The notes: generated by a model not told the origin, from the letters alone. A stretch of DNA of 64,000 nucleotides from Sphingobium sp. OAS761 (GCF_024168485.1 NZ_JALJVY010000012.1:1-64000), one strand, 5' to 3'; counted from the stretch's first letter, positions 1-9,012 are shown. Numbers and translations are program-made.

Positions 1-84
1 CCCGGCTGTCCTGCCATTCCTGCCTCCGCCACAGCGTCGGCCAAGTGAATCAAATCTACCCCTCAAAGGCCAGCGTTTTTCGAG

Positions 85-1095
85 GTGTCCAACTTGCTGC
101 TGACGATCGTGACGCTGGGCGTCTATCGTTTCTGGGCGACCACCCGGACGCGCCGTTACCTGTGGGCCAATACGCGGTTCATCGACGATCGTCTGGAATG
201 GACCGGTACCGGCATGGAATTGTTCATCGGCTTCCTGATGGTGCTGTTGCTGATCGGTGTGCCTTTCCTGTTCATCCAGTTCGGCGCGCAGGCGCTGGTG
301 CTGCAAGGCCATGGCGGACTGGCGGCGATACTGGGCGTCGTCGCTTTCTTCACGATTTTCTACATGGTGGGCCTGGCCCGGTTTCGCGCGCTGCGTTACC
401 GGCTGAGCCGCACCTGGTGGCACGGCATTCGCGGTGGCAGCGACGATGCGGGCTGGGCCTATGGCCTGTCCTACATATGGAAAAGCATCGTCGGCACGCT
501 GGCGGCGGGGCTGATGATCCCCTGGTCGATGATGTCGTTGTGGAACGAGCGCTGGAACAGGATGAGTTTCGGCGGCCATATGTTCGAATCGGCGGGTGAG
601 CACGGGCCGACGATGAAGCGGTTTCTGCTCTTCTATCTGATGCCGTTCGTCATTCTGGCGATCGGCGGGCTGGCCGCCGTCTGGCTGTTTCCCGCGATGC
701 CCGCCCTGGAGGAAGGGACGCCGCCGCCGGTCAGCGTGATGCTGATGCTCGCCCTGCTGCCGATCAGCTTCTACCTCGTCTTCGGCCTGATCGCGCTTGC
801 CTTCTACGCCAAATTCTTTCGCATCGCGGTGGAGGGGCTGTCGCTCGCGGGCCTGAATTTTCATTTCTATGCGCGCACGAAGGAATGGCTGCTGCTGTTC
901 CTGGGCGACGTCGCGCTGGTCGTCTGCACCTTGGGGGTCGGCGCGATTTTCCTGCAATATCGCCATTGGCGCTTCCTGATCACCCATCTGGGTGTGACCG
1001 GCGAAATCTACACCGATGAACTGACCCAGTCGCAGACCCGCACCGCCCGCCATGGCGAGGGACTGCTGGACGCGCTGGACGTCGGCGCCTTCTGA
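85..1095 (+). CDS. DUF898 (YjgN-like) multi-pass membrane protein, 5' end uncertain
   Basis: The 336-residue product matches the DUF898/YjgN family pattern: a leading NLLLT...TLGVYRFWATTRTRRYLW block followed by several hydrophobic segments. Function is unknown; the protein should sit in the inner membrane. It lies 2 bp before an M48 metallopeptidase, a common pairing in proteobacteria. The GTG at 85 is the only start available before an in-frame stop at 46-48, and it removes the F-x-G block that normally precedes NLLLT. A K-G-Q-R-F segment in the next frame (about 64-80), followed by a TTTTT run, suggests a frameshift or a truncated 5' end. The body of the gene is convincing; the start is not. 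Confidence 0.75.
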   Translation: MSNLLLTIVTLGVYRFWATTRTRRYLWANTRFIDDRLEWTGTGMELFIGFLMVLLLIGVPFLFIQFGAQALVLQGHGGLAAILGVVAFFTIFYMVGLARFRALRYRLSRTWWHGIRGGSDDAGWAYGLSYIWKSIVGTLAAGLMIPWSMMSLWNERWNRMSFGGHMFESAGEHGPTMKRFLLFYLMPFVILAIGGLAAVWLFPAMPALEEGTPPPVSVMLMLALLPISFYLVFGLIALAFYAKFFRIAVEGLSLAGLNFHFYARTKEWLLLFLGDVALVVCTLGVGAIFLQYRHWRFLITHLGVTGEIYTDELTQSQTRTARHGEGLLDALDVGAF

Positions 1096-1097
1096 CG

Positions 1098-2177
1098 ATG
1101 GAGGATTTTCGGCTCTGGCACTATGACGGTGAAAGCGCGATCCGGCGGGATGTGCTGCTGGTGCCCGAAGACGATGCGCATTTCCATCTGGACGAGCCGG
1201 AGCGGGCGTGGCGCGGGGCAACGGTAGCCTGGGCCGAACTGACCGTCATCGGCGCGCAGGGCGGGCGCCATGCCTATGGCCTGCGCGACCGTCCCGGATG
1301 GCGCATGGGCTTTGCCGGAGAGCCGCCGCCCGCGCTGGCGGCGCGGTTGCCAAGGGCCGAACGCTATGGGCGGTGGATCGACCGTTTCGGCCTGTGGCCG
1401 GCGGCCGGGGCCTTTGCGCTGGTGGCGGCGCTGGTCGTGTGGGGGGCGCTGGAAGCCCCCGGAGTCATCGCCCCGATGATCCCGCGAAGCTGGGAAAACC
1501 GGATGGGCGACGCGATGGTCGGCGATTTCGGCGGGCGGATATGTTCCACGCCGGCGGGTGACGCCGCGCTGGCCGCGCTCGTCGAGCGGATCGACCCCGA
1601 AGGCGAGGCCCGGTCGCTCGTGCTGGCCAATATTCCCGTGGTGAACGCGGTGACGCTGCCGGGCGGACGCATCATCCTGTTCGACGGGCTGGTCCAGCAG
1701 GCCGCGTCACCCGACGAGGTGGCCGGCGTGCTGGGTCATGAACTGGGCCATGTGCGCCATCGCGACACGATGACGGGGCTTGTCCGGCAACTGGGCCTCA
1801 GCGTGCTGCTCGGAGGATTTTCGGGCAATGCGGGCAATTATCTGAACGGCGTGCTGGCGCTGAGCTACGGCCGCAAGGCGGAAAGTGCCGCCGATACCGT
1901 CGCCATCGACCAGATGCGCGCGGCCGCGATTTCGCCCGCCGGGGCCGCCGCCTTCTTCGAACGGATGGGCGGCAAGGGCGAAAGCGGCGGCGTCGCGCGC
2001 GCGGCGACCTGGTTTTCGTCCCACCCGCTGTCGACCGACCGGCGCAAGCTGTTCGCGGCGGCGGTCAGCAAGGACGCGCATTACCGACCGGCGCTCGATG
2101 CGGCACAGTGGCGGGCGCTGCGCGCGACCTGCGCGTCCGATCCAAGCGTGGAAAAATCATGGGACATGCGGTTCTGA
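1098..2177 (+). CDS. M48 family zinc metallopeptidase, membrane-anchored
   Basis: This 359-residue protein has the HExxH zinc motif HELGH at residues 214-218. A downstream A-E-S-A-A-D segment (Glu about 262) supplies the expected third ligand of M48 peptidases. One hydrophobic segment at about residues 95-115 probably anchors it to the inner membrane with the protease domain outside the cytoplasm, as in YcaL/BepA-like members. The ATG follows the DUF898 stop after 2 bp, so the two are cotranscribed. The substrate cannot be inferred. The C-terminal half holds the conserved S-H-P-L-S-x-D-R segment typical of the family. Confidence 0.88.
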   Translation: MEDFRLWHYDGESAIRRDVLLVPEDDAHFHLDEPERAWRGATVAWAELTVIGAQGGRHAYGLRDRPGWRMGFAGEPPPALAARLPRAERYGRWIDRFGLWPAAGAFALVAALVVWGALEAPGVIAPMIPRSWENRMGDAMVGDFGGRICSTPAGDAALAALVERIDPEGEARSLVLANIPVVNAVTLPGGRIILFDGLVQQAASPDEVAGVLGHELGHVRHRDTMTGLVRQLGLSVLLGGFSGNAGNYLNGVLALSYGRKAESAADTVAIDQMRAAAISPAGAAAFFERMGGKGESGGVARAATWFSSHPLSTDRRKLFAAAVSKDAHYRPALDAAQWRALRATCASDPSVEKSWDMRF

Positions 2178-2289
2178 GGGATACCGCCCCGCCGGTGCCA
2201 TCGGCCAGGCGCCGGACCTGCGCGCGACGGCGGGCTTGTCGGGGCGCGCGGCACGGGATATTTTGCCCTGTCCGGGAAGGAGCGCAGGG

Positions 2290-2463
2290 GTGAATCGCGC
2301 ATTGCATCATGCCATGGCGATTTCGCTGTGTGCCGCAGCGCTGTGGGGCGCCGCGCATATCGGAATGCTGCCCGGCCTGCGGGGTGGGGCGTTTCTGTCC
2401 TTTGCGCCCCATGCGACGGGGAAGGCGGACACAGCGTTGCGATTGCTGCCGATCCTGCGGTGA
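2290..2463 (+). CDS. small hypothetical protein with N-terminal hydrophobic segment
   Basis: A 57-residue frame opens at a GTG at 2290, preceded by a purine-rich AAGGAGCGCAGGGG stretch that would serve as a ribosome binding site. The N-terminus has a short hydrophobic helix (roughly residues 8-25) resembling a signal or anchor segment; the rest has no motif I recognise. It fills the gap between the M48 gene and the convergent DsrE-like gene. It could be a small secreted or membrane peptide, or spurious; the good ribosome binding site is the main support. Confidence 0.4.
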   Translation: MNRALHHAMAISLCAAALWGAAHIGMLPGLRGGAFLSFAPHATGKADTALRLLPILR

Positions 2464-2467
2464 CAGG

Positions 2468-2833
2468 TCAGGCGATCAGGAGCCGCGCGCTGTCCTCCAC
2501 CTGTTGAAGGAACGCGACCGGGCCCGACGCGGTCACGCCATCCGGCAGGTCGCCGATGCCGAGCCCGCACAGGTCCATGCCGCTTTGGCACGCCATCATG
2601 GTGACGCCCAGATCCATGGCTTCGGCGATCAGCGTCGCAAGGTCAGGCAGGCCGGCGGCGACATGGGCGGCATCGCGCGGCGCGGCGACCGGCGGGGACA
2701 GAAGGCCGACGGCGTCCAGTTGCAGGAACAGGGTGGCCCGCCCCCCCGACGCGGCGTGGGCGGCCGCGAGCATCAGAGCGCCGCGCAACCGTTCGGCGTC
2801 GGCCGTCAGCACGGCGATGGTCAGGGAACGCAT
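2468..2833 (-). CDS. DsrE/DsrF-like family small protein
   Basis: The 121-residue product starts MRSLTIAVLTAD and has the alternating strand/helix pattern of DsrE-like sulfur-relay proteins. A central M-M-A-C-Q-S-G-M-D-L-C-G segment (about residues 79-90) carries two cysteines, one in the usual DsrE cysteine position. The ATG at 2833 lies inside the 3' end of the upstream moeB/thiF-like gene (13 bp overlap), so the two are translationally coupled. Pairing with an E1-like adenylyltransferase suggests sulfur transfer, but the acceptor is unknown. Confidence 0.7.
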   Translation of the reverse strand: MRSLTIAVLTADAERLRGALMLAAAHAASGGRATLFLQLDAVGLLSPPVAAPRDAAHVAAGLPDLATLIAEAMDLGVTMMACQSGMDLCGLGIGDLPDGVTASGPVAFLQQVEDSARLLIA

Positions 2834-3585
2834 GTTTCCGCCATGCAGCCCGGGCAGGCGGGGTCCTTGGGCAGGGTGAGCGTGCGGAAACGCATGGAGA
2901 GAAGGTCCGCGATCAGCAGCCGGCCTGCCATATCCTCGCCAAAGGGCACGAGGGTGCGGATCACCTCCAGCGCGGCGAGGCTGCCGATCGTGCCGGTCAG
3001 GGCGCCGAGCACGCCGGTTTCCGCGCAGTTGCGTTCCGGATCGTCCTGTGGTGCGCCCACCAGGCACCGATAGCAGGGCCTGCCCGCTTCCCAGCCGCGA
3101 TAGACGCCAAGCTGCCCTTCAAAGGGACCGACCGCCGCCGAAACGAGCGGCATGCGCAGGCGATAGGCGGCGTCCGCGACCGCGAGCCGGGTCGCGAAAT
3201 TGTCGCTGCCATCCAGCACCACGTCCGCTTCCCGCAGCATGAGGTCGGCATTGGCCGCATCGATGCGGGCGTTGATGGGGATGACCTTCACCCCCGGATT
3301 GAGTCGCGTAACCGCGGTCATCGCGGCCTCCGCCTTGGCGGTGCCGACATCGCCGGACCCGAACAGCACCTGCCGCTGGAGATTGGAAAGGGCGACGACG
3401 TCATCGTCTATGACGCGGATGGTGCCGATGCCCGCGGCCGCCAGATACAGGATCGCCGGACTGCCGATGCCGCCCGCGCCGATGACGGCGACATCGGCCG
3501 ACGACAAACGCACCTGCCCCGCGCCGCCTATTTCCTTCAGCACGATGTGGCGGGCGTAGCGGTCCAGCTGATCGTCGGTCAGCAT
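2821..3585 (-). CDS. moeB: ThiF/MoeB/HesA family adenylyltransferase (E1-like)
   Basis: This 254-residue protein has the nucleotide-binding G-A-G-G-I-G-S-P (residues 37-43), the acidic D-D-D after the second strand (60-62), N-L-Q-R-Q (68-72) and D-G-S-D-N-F (125-130), all typical of MoeB/ThiF enzymes that adenylate the C-terminal glycine of a sulfur carrier. Zinc ligands are visible as C-Y-R-C (171, 174) and C-P-G-C (244, 247). No rhodanese domain is fused at the C-terminus. The role is activation of MoaD or ThiS; which one cannot be decided here. A molybdopterin-dependent nitrate reductase lies 30 kb away in the window. Confidence 0.85.
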   Translation of the reverse strand: MLTDDQLDRYARHIVLKEIGGAGQVRLSSADVAVIGAGGIGSPAILYLAAAGIGTIRVIDDDVVALSNLQRQVLFGSGDVGTAKAEAAMTAVTRLNPGVKVIPINARIDAANADLMLREADVVLDGSDNFATRLAVADAAYRLRMPLVSAAVGPFEGQLGVYRGWEAGRPCYRCLVGAPQDDPERNCAETGVLGALTGTIGSLAALEVIRTLVPFGEDMAGRLLIADLLSMRFRTLTLPKDPACPGCMAETCVP

Positions 3586-3989
3586 CAGGGCGCGTCGGAC
3601 CAGAGAAAGCGGACCTGCGAGCGCATCCAGCGCGGATCGGGGCTGTTGCCCCTGGGGAAGGATCCGCGCAACGATCCCAAAATGCGGTTGCTGACGAATT
3701 TCTCGACCTCTGGGCAGCGGGCGTTGACCGGTGCGATCCTCAGCGGCTTGCCGTCGCCCGACAGCAGGAACAGCATTTCGATCTCCAGCAGTCGCGACCC
3801 TTCATGATTGACCGCGCCACTGCATTCGCCCCGGCGGTAGAGCCTGGCGACATCCTCCGACCAGCGTGGCGAGACCTTGCGTCCCAGCCAGTTCGGGATC
3901 ACCGGAACCGCCGCCAGGTCGCGCGGCATGTCCGGTGCGCCGGACGGCATGGGCGTCGCGGCCAGCATCAGCGTAAGCAGAAACGTCAT
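3585..3989 (-). CDS. hypothetical secreted protein
   Basis: The 134-residue product begins MTFLLTLMLAATPMPSGAP, a short signal peptide. The mature part contains two cysteines (in R-G-E-C-S-G and N-A-R-C-P-E) and the pattern L-L-E-I-E-M-L-F-L-L-S-G-D-G-K, which resembles the strand region of periplasmic TonB C-terminal-like proteins of sphingomonads. I do not recognise a defined family. Its stop overlaps the ATG of the moeB-like gene by one base (TGATG), and it lies just downstream of dut, so it may be part of a dut-to-DsrE transcription unit. Confidence 0.6.
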   Translation of the reverse strand: MTFLLTLMLAATPMPSGAPDMPRDLAAVPVIPNWLGRKVSPRWSEDVARLYRRGECSGAVNHEGSRLLEIEMLFLLSGDGKPLRIAPVNARCPEVEKFVSNRILGSLRGSFPRGNSPDPRWMRSQVRFLWSDAP

Positions 3990-3993
3990 CGCC

Positions 3994-4449
3994 CTACACT
4001 CCTGTCGAACCGAAGCCGCCCTGTCCCCGGGCGGTGTCGTCGAGACTATCGACTTCGGTGAAGCTGGCAAGCTGAACCGGCGCGACGACCAGTTGCGCGA
4101 TCCGGTCGCCCCGCCGGATCGGGAAGGGGACATCGCCCAGGTTGATGAGGATGATCTTCAACTCGCCGCGATAGTCGGCGTCGATGGTGCCCGGCGTGTT
4201 GGGCAGGCTGATGCCGTGCTTGAGCGCCAGGCCGGATCGGGGGCGGACCTGAATTTCGTAGCCCTCCGGAATGGCCACCGCAAAGCCGGTCGCGACAGCG
4301 TGGCGCCGGCCCGGGAGCAGGTCCAGTTCCTCGGCCGACACCACGTCCATCCCGGCGGCGTGGGCGGTGGCGTAAGCGGGCAGGGGCAGTCCTTCGCCAT
4401 GGGGCAGGCGCTTGAGCTGGATGTCAATCGGTGCGAGCGGCGAGGGCAT
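3994..4449 (-). CDS. dut: dUTP diphosphatase
   Basis: This 151-residue protein contains all five trimeric dUTPase motifs: A-A-G-M-D-V (31-36), P-R-S-G (70-73), [11 protein letters not shown] (87-97), R-R-G-D-R-I-A-Q-L (112-120) and the C-terminal [10 protein letters not shown] (141-150). It hydrolyses dUTP to dUMP and pyrophosphate in the cytoplasm, keeping uracil out of DNA and feeding thymidylate synthesis. Its start lies 26 bp inside the end of coaBC, the usual coaBC-dut order. Length is normal for the family. Confidence 0.96.
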   Translation of the reverse strand: MPSPLAPIDIQLKRLPHGEGLPLPAYATAHAAGMDVVSAEELDLLPGRRHAVATGFAVAIPEGYEIQVRPRSGLALKHGISLPNTPGTIDADYRGELKIILINLGDVPFPIRRGDRIAQLVVAPVQLASFTEVDSLDDTARGQGGFGSTGV

Positions 4450-5680
4450 TGGCGACCTTTTCGATGAGTTTGGCGGCGACCTGATCCTTGGGCAGGACCG
4501 GCCAGCTTTCCAGTCCGGCGGCGGTCACGATCTGGACGGCGTTGGCATCGCCGCCCATCACGTCGCCGGACACGTCGTTGGCGACGATCCAGTCCGCACC
4601 CTTCTTTGCCAGCTTTGCCTGCGCATGTTCGGCGATCTTCTGCGTTTCGGCGGCAAAGCCGATCAGGAGCGGCGGGCGGCGATCCGAATGGCCGATCGTG
4701 GCCAGGATGTCGGGATTTTCGACGAGGGCGAGCGGGGCGGGCTGGCCCGAACCGTCCTTCTTGATCTTCTGGCCGGCGGCGTCCGCAGTGCGCCAGTCGG
4801 CGACGGCGGCCACCATGATCGCAGCGTCGGCCGGCAGGGCGGCTTCGACCGCCGCCAGCATGTCGCGCGCGGTTTCCACGTCGACCCGGTCGACGCCGGC
4901 GGGCGTGGGCAGATGCACCGGCCCGGCGACCAGCGTCACGCGCGCGCCCGCCCGTGCGGCGGCGGCGGCGATGGCGAAGCCCTGCTTGCCCGAGGAGCGA
5001 TTGGCGATGTAGCGCACCGGGTCGATCGGCTCGTGCGTCGGCCCGGCTGTGATCAGGACGTGCCTGCCCGCCAGCGGGCCTGCGTCGCCGGCGAAATCGG
5101 GCTGGCCCGTCAGCGGATCGGCCAGAGGGGCAACGGGTAGCGGCAGGGTGAGCAGCCGCTCTATCTCCGCTGCTATCGCGGCGGGTTCGGGCATCCGGCC
5201 CTTGCCATATTCGCCGCACGCCATTTCCCCGGCATCCGGTTCCATGACATGCACGCCATCGGCGCGAAGCTGGGCCAGGTTCCGCTGCGTCGCCCGGTGA
5301 CGCCACATGCGCACGTTCATCGCCGGGACGGCCAGCACCGGCTTGTCGGTGGCGAGCAGCAGGGTAGTGGCGAGGTCGTCGGCGATGCCGTTCGCCATCC
5401 TGGCAAGGATATTCGCGGTCGCGGGGGCGACGACAACCAGATCAGCCTGACGGCTGAGCTGGATATGCCCGATCTCGCGTTCGGCCTTCAGGTCGAACAG
5501 GGCGTCGAACACCTGATCCTCGGTCAGCACGCCAAGGCTGAGCGGCGTCACGAACTGCTTGGCGCTCTCGGTCAGGACGGCGCGCACCGCGATGCCGCGC
5601 TTGCGCAGCAGCCGTACCAACTCCAGAGACTTGTACGCCGCGATGCCGCCAGAAATGATGAGGAGGATGCGCTGGGTCAT
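4424..5680 (-). CDS. coaBC: bifunctional phosphopantothenoylcysteine decarboxylase / phosphopantothenate-cysteine ligase
   Basis: The 418-residue fusion enzyme carries out two steps of coenzyme A synthesis. The N-terminal CoaC flavodoxin-like half has [10 protein letters not shown] (near residue 10), the flavin-binding V-A-P-A-T-A-N and the substrate clamp [12 protein letters not shown]. The C-terminal CoaB half starts near [18 protein letters not shown] and has [13 protein letters not shown] chose the ATG at 5680 (MTQRILL); a GTG four codons upstream is also open. The next gene upstream is divergent. Confidence 0.95.
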   Translation of the reverse strand: MTQRILLIISGGIAAYKSLELVRLLRKRGIAVRAVLTESAKQFVTPLSLGVLTEDQVFDALFDLKAEREIGHIQLSRQADLVVVAPATANILARMANGIADDLATTLLLATDKPVLAVPAMNVRMWRHRATQRNLAQLRADGVHVMEPDAGEMACGEYGKGRMPEPAAIAAEIERLLTLPLPVAPLADPLTGQPDFAGDAGPLAGRHVLITAGPTHEPIDPVRYIANRSSGKQGFAIAAAAARAGARVTLVAGPVHLPTPAGVDRVDVETARDMLAAVEAALPADAAIMVAAVADWRTADAAGQKIKKDGSGQPAPLALVENPDILATIGHSDRRPPLLIGFAAETQKIAEHAQAKLAKKGADWIVANDVSGDVMGGDANAVQIVTAAGLESWPVLPKDQVAAKLIEKVANALAARTD

Positions 5681-5754
5681 GATTGACCGCACATTTGGTC
5701 GTGCGGTGGTGGCTTGTCCAGACTATTGATCATTCGAACAAGCGGAGGTGCCGA

Positions 5755-6228
5755 ATGCGGAAATGCTTGATGCTCTGCACGGCGTTGTTTTTGACGGGAT
5801 GCTCGCCGCCACCGCCGGTCGTGGTTGCCATGATGGAGGCGGACGGATTGATCTTCCATGTGCGCTATCGCGGTTTTGTAGAAAGGATATTTGGCTGGGA
5901 TGATGAACGGGAAACCGTTGACCGGCTTTCCATTGTTGATGGCAATGCGGCGATCCTGCGTTTCGAACGGGATCGGGGGGCTGTCTCATCATCCTGCCGG
6001 TCTTCAACGACATTTCCGGTAAGATTAGGCGAAACGCGCTGCGGCTACCGATGGATGGGCAAGGCCAGCTTTCTGCGCCCCCATATCGTCTACCACATCT
6101 TTCTCGATTCCTGTTCTGGATCGTCGCAGGGCTGTGATGGCAGTGCGCCGCAATATTGGTCGGATACGCCGGTCGGCCGCTTCCGACTCGCTCAGGATGG
6201 ATCAGTCCGCAACTTTCGGCCCGATTAG
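5755..6228 (+). CDS. hypothetical lipoprotein
   Basis: The 157-residue product starts MRKCLMLCTALFLTGC, a lipoprotein signal with lipobox L-T-G-C, followed by a run of prolines. An AGCGGAGGTG ribosome binding site precedes the ATG at 5755. The mature part has several cysteines (in S-S-C-R-S, T-R-C-G-Y, D-S-C-S-G, Q-G-C-D-G) that could form disulfides. No family is recognised. GC content by hand count is about 47-60% per 60-base line, well below the neighbours. Its 3' end overlaps the convergent membrane gene by 27 bp. Confidence 0.7.
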   Translation: MRKCLMLCTALFLTGCSPPPPVVVAMMEADGLIFHVRYRGFVERIFGWDDERETVDRLSIVDGNAAILRFERDRGAVSSSCRSSTTFPVRLGETRCGYRWMGKASFLRPHIVYHIFLDSCSGSSQGCDGSAPQYWSDTPVGRFRLAQDGSVRNFRPD

Positions 6229-6654
6229 CGCCCGACACAAGGTTGCGCACAACATGCCACAGATCATGCCAGTAAGGATCAGGTTGCCCCATAATGTCTG
6301 ACCCAGTCCCAGCGGAAAGGAATAGGCAAACAGGGCAGGCGGTCCGAGAAGCGCGCCGGCCATGATCCAGAATGGCCAGTTGAGGCGGATAGCGATGATA
6401 GGCTCCATACGGAACATGGCCTGCACGACCAGCAGTACGACCGGCCACACGGCAAATAAGGCAAACAGTCCGGCGGGTACGAAAAAGAATAATCCGCTTA
6501 CCAGCAATTGCGCAGGGTTGCGGATCATTTCCCAATCCGGGCCGAAAGGAGCCCCAGGATAAATGTCCAGCACGAGGCAGAACAGGCTCAGCCAGCAAGT
6601 GAGCATCGATGCAAACAGCAGGCGACTGTATGGATTGTCCCGCCTGCTAACCAT
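6202..6654 (-). CDS. hypothetical integral membrane protein (about four helices)
   Basis: The 150-residue product is mostly hydrophobic, with about four membrane-spanning stretches (roughly residues 12-32, 47-75, 88-108, 115-138). No conserved family signature is visible to me. The ATG at 6654 overlaps the ubiB stop by one base (TGATG), so it is probably translated as the last gene of a ubiE-ubiB unit. Base composition is low in GC (about 48-53% in sampled lines) compared with ubiB, which points to a later addition. The 3' end overlaps the convergent lipoprotein gene. Confidence 0.65.
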   Translation of the reverse strand: MVSRRDNPYSRLLFASMLTCWLSLFCLVLDIYPGAPFGPDWEMIRNPAQLLVSGLFFFVPAGLFALFAVWPVVLLVVQAMFRMEPIIAIRLNWPFWIMAGALLGPPALFAYSFPLGLGQTLWGNLILTGMICGMLCATLCRALIGPKVAD

Positions 6655-8192
6655 CACAGGAACTGCATGCCCCACATAGCGCCAGCCCCAGCCGCCGCCG
6701 CAATCGCCGCGACCAGCGCATAGCGCCAGCCGCCGCCCACGCGGATCAGTTTTACCTCGGTCAGCGGCGGTGGGGGCGGGGCGCCGCCCTTTTCGGGGAA
6801 GGCGTCCTCGATCCTGCGGACCAGGTCCGGCAGCCGCTGGAGCGTGCGCCAGTTTTCGATCAGCGTGTCGGCGACCTTGGCCTCCGGTCCCAGTTCGTCG
6901 CGCAGCCAGCCCTTCACATAGGGTCCGCTCGTTTCCCACAGGTTGATGTCCGGGTCGAGCGCTGTGGCGACGCCCTCCACCATGACCATGGTCTTTTGCA
7001 GCAGCAACAGGTGCGGCTGGGTCTGCATGTCGAAGTCACGGGTGATGGCGAAAAGGCCGTCGAGCATCCCGCCGACCGACAGTTCGCGCACCGGCTTGCC
7101 GCGCATCGGTTCGCCCACGGCGCGCAGGGCGGTCGCGAATTCCGCGATATTATGATGGGCGGGCACATATTGCGCCTCGAAGTGGATTTCGGCGACGCGG
7201 CGGTAGTTGCCGGTGATCAGGCCGTACAGAATTTCCGCCAGCCACATGCGCGCGCGCCGGTCGATCCGGCCCATGATGCCGAAATCGATGGCGACGATGT
7301 CGCCGCTGGCCGTCACGAACAGGTTCCCCTGATGCATGTCGGCATGGAAGAAGCCTTCGGCAATCGCCTGCCGCAGGAAAGCGTTGACCAGGCGGGCGGC
7401 CAGATCCTTCACATCATGGCCCGCCGCGATCAATGCGTCGCGGTCGGAAATCTTGATGCCGTCGACCCACTCCATGGTCATGACCTTGCCGGTCGTGCGG
7501 TCCCAGTCGATGGCGGGGATGCAATAGCCGGGCATCGCTTCCATCGCCTCGCTGAGTTCGGAGGCGGAGGCCGCCTCGCGCCGCAGGTCCAGCTCGCGCG
7601 CGGTCCAGCGCTTCATGTTGGCGATGACGAGGCGCGGGCGCAGGCGGGCGATTTCGCCGCCCAGTTGCTCGACATGGGCGGCGGCCCATTCATAGGTCTG
7701 GATGTCGCGGTTGAACTGGTCGATCACGCCGGGGCGGATGATCTTGACCGCGACGTCGCGCCCGTCCGTCGTCACGGCGCGATGCACCTGCGCGATCGAG
7801 GCGGCGCCGACCGGTACTTCGTCGAACCGGCTGTAGAGGGCGTCGAGCGGGCGGCCGAAGCTGTGTTCGACCTGCGCGCGGATCGTGTCGAACGGGACCG
7901 GCGGCAGCGCGTCCTGCAACCGCAGCAGGTCGTTGGCGGCGTCCTCGCCCACCAGATCGGGCCGGGTGGCGAGCGTCTGGCCCAGCTTGATCGCGGCGGG
8001 GCCGATCGCCTGGAAGGCGTCGGCATAGCGCGGCTGTGCGGGCACGCGTGCCCCCATGCGGGCGATGCGCACCAGCCGCCGGACCGGAGCGGGGGTCAGC
8101 GGATCGCGTTCGATGCCGCGCAGCGCCCCGTGTCGCGCCAGGGTGCGGCCCCATTTCAGGAGCCGCCAGATATGGGTGATGTGGGTGGTCAT
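6654..8192 (-). CDS. ubiB: UbiB family protein (ABC1/ADCK atypical kinase), ubiquinone biosynthesis
   Basis: The 512-residue protein has the ABC1 hallmarks: the K-L-G-Q-T-L-A-T-R-P-D-L (KxGQ) region near residue 72, an alanine-rich nucleotide loop at G-A-A-S-I-A-Q-V-H-R, the V-A-V-K-I-I-R-P-G lysine strand, A-D-M-H-Q-G-N-L and V-A-I-D-F-G-I-M-G. UbiB supports ubiquinone synthesis, probably by extracting lipid intermediates using ATPase activity. The C-terminus is a hydrophobic, alanine-rich helix, probably the membrane anchor. It starts 7 bp after ubiE, so the two form one unit. Confidence 0.95.
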   Translation of the reverse strand: MTTHITHIWRLLKWGRTLARHGALRGIERDPLTPAPVRRLVRIARMGARVPAQPRYADAFQAIGPAAIKLGQTLATRPDLVGEDAANDLLRLQDALPPVPFDTIRAQVEHSFGRPLDALYSRFDEVPVGAASIAQVHRAVTTDGRDVAVKIIRPGVIDQFNRDIQTYEWAAAHVEQLGGEIARLRPRLVIANMKRWTARELDLRREAASASELSEAMEAMPGYCIPAIDWDRTTGKVMTMEWVDGIKISDRDALIAAGHDVKDLAARLVNAFLRQAIAEGFFHADMHQGNLFVTASGDIVAIDFGIMGRIDRRARMWLAEILYGLITGNYRRVAEIHFEAQYVPAHHNIAEFATALRAVGEPMRGKPVRELSVGGMLDGLFAITRDFDMQTQPHLLLLQKTMVMVEGVATALDPDINLWETSGPYVKGWLRDELGPEAKVADTLIENWRTLQRLPDLVRRIEDAFPEKGGAPPPPPLTEVKLIRVGGGWRYALVAAIAAAAGAGAMWGMQFL

Positions 8193-8199
8193 GCGGGCG

Positions 8200-8931
8200 T
8201 CAGATCTTCCAGCCCGAATGAATGGCGACCAGCCCGCCCAGGATCGGTTCGACCTTCGTATTCACGAAACCGGCCTGACGGATCATGCTTTCGAATTCGG
8301 GCATGGGCGGGAAGCGGCGGATCGATTCGATGAGGTAGCGGTAGCTGTCGGGATCGTTGGCGAACAGCTTGCCCAGCCGGGGCACCAGCTTGTGCGAATA
8401 GACGTCGTAAACGTCGGAAAAGCCGGGCCAGGTGGTCGTCGAAAATTCCAGGCAGAAAAAGCGGCCGCCATATTTCAGCACCCGGTGCGCCTCGCGCAGC
8501 GCCTGGTCGATATGGGTCACGTTGCGGATGCCGAAGGCGATCGTATAGGCGTCGAATTCCCGATCGCCAAAGCTCAGCCGCTCGGCATTTTGTTCGGACC
8601 AGATCAGCCCTTCCAGCCCCTTTTTCTGCGCCCGCTCGACCCCGACCGCCAGCATTTCGGGATTGATGTCGGACACGGTGACGTGCGCGCCGTGCCTGTG
8701 CATCCGGAACGCGATGTCGCCGGTGCCGCCGGCCATGTCGAGGATCTGTTCGCCGGCGCGCGGCTTCACCCGGCGCACGAATTGATCCTTCCAGAGGCGA
8801 TGCGCGCCGCCCGACATGGCATCGTTCATCAAATCATATCTGGCCGCGACATTGGAAAATACCGCGCGGACCATGCCCGCCTTTTCGGCGGCATCGACGT
8901 CGCGATAGCCAAAGGATGCTGTTTCGTTCAT
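8200..8931 (-). CDS. ubiE: demethylmenaquinone/2-octaprenyl-6-methoxy-benzoquinol C-methyltransferase
   Basis: This 243-residue class I SAM methyltransferase has the UbiE N-terminal block V-F-S-N-V-A-A-R-Y-D-L-M-N-D-A-M-S-G-G, the SAM loop I-L-D-M-A-G-G-T-G-D-I-A and the family motif A-F-G-I-R-N-V-T. It performs the C-methylation step of ubiquinone synthesis, with ubiB directly downstream. The ATG at 8931 gives MNETASFGYRDV, matching the usual start; further upstream the frame runs antisense into mutM and is not coding. It is divergent from mutM. Confidence 0.96.
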   Translation of the reverse strand: MNETASFGYRDVDAAEKAGMVRAVFSNVAARYDLMNDAMSGGAHRLWKDQFVRRVKPRAGEQILDMAGGTGDIAFRMHRHGAHVTVSDINPEMLAVGVERAQKKGLEGLIWSEQNAERLSFGDREFDAYTIAFGIRNVTHIDQALREAHRVLKYGGRFFCLEFSTTTWPGFSDVYDVYSHKLVPRLGKLFANDPDSYRYLIESIRRFPPMPEFESMIRQAGFVNTKVEPILGGLVAIHSGWKI

Positions 8932-8958
8932 GCCAAATCCTCTAGCCAGAGATTGCGT

Positions 8959-8976
8959 GCCGTTCCAGCCAAGAAG
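8959..8976. repeat. 18-bp exact repeat, copy 1 (ubiE/mutM intergenic)
   Basis: The sequence GCCGTTCCAGCCAAGAAG in the divergent ubiE-mutM intergenic region recurs exactly, in the same orientation, at 39942-39959 just upstream of argG. Its meaning is unknown; chance is possible. Confidence 0.45.
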
Positions 8977-9012
8977 CTGGTTATTCCGACCGCCTTTTCC
9001 TAGATGCCTTTC

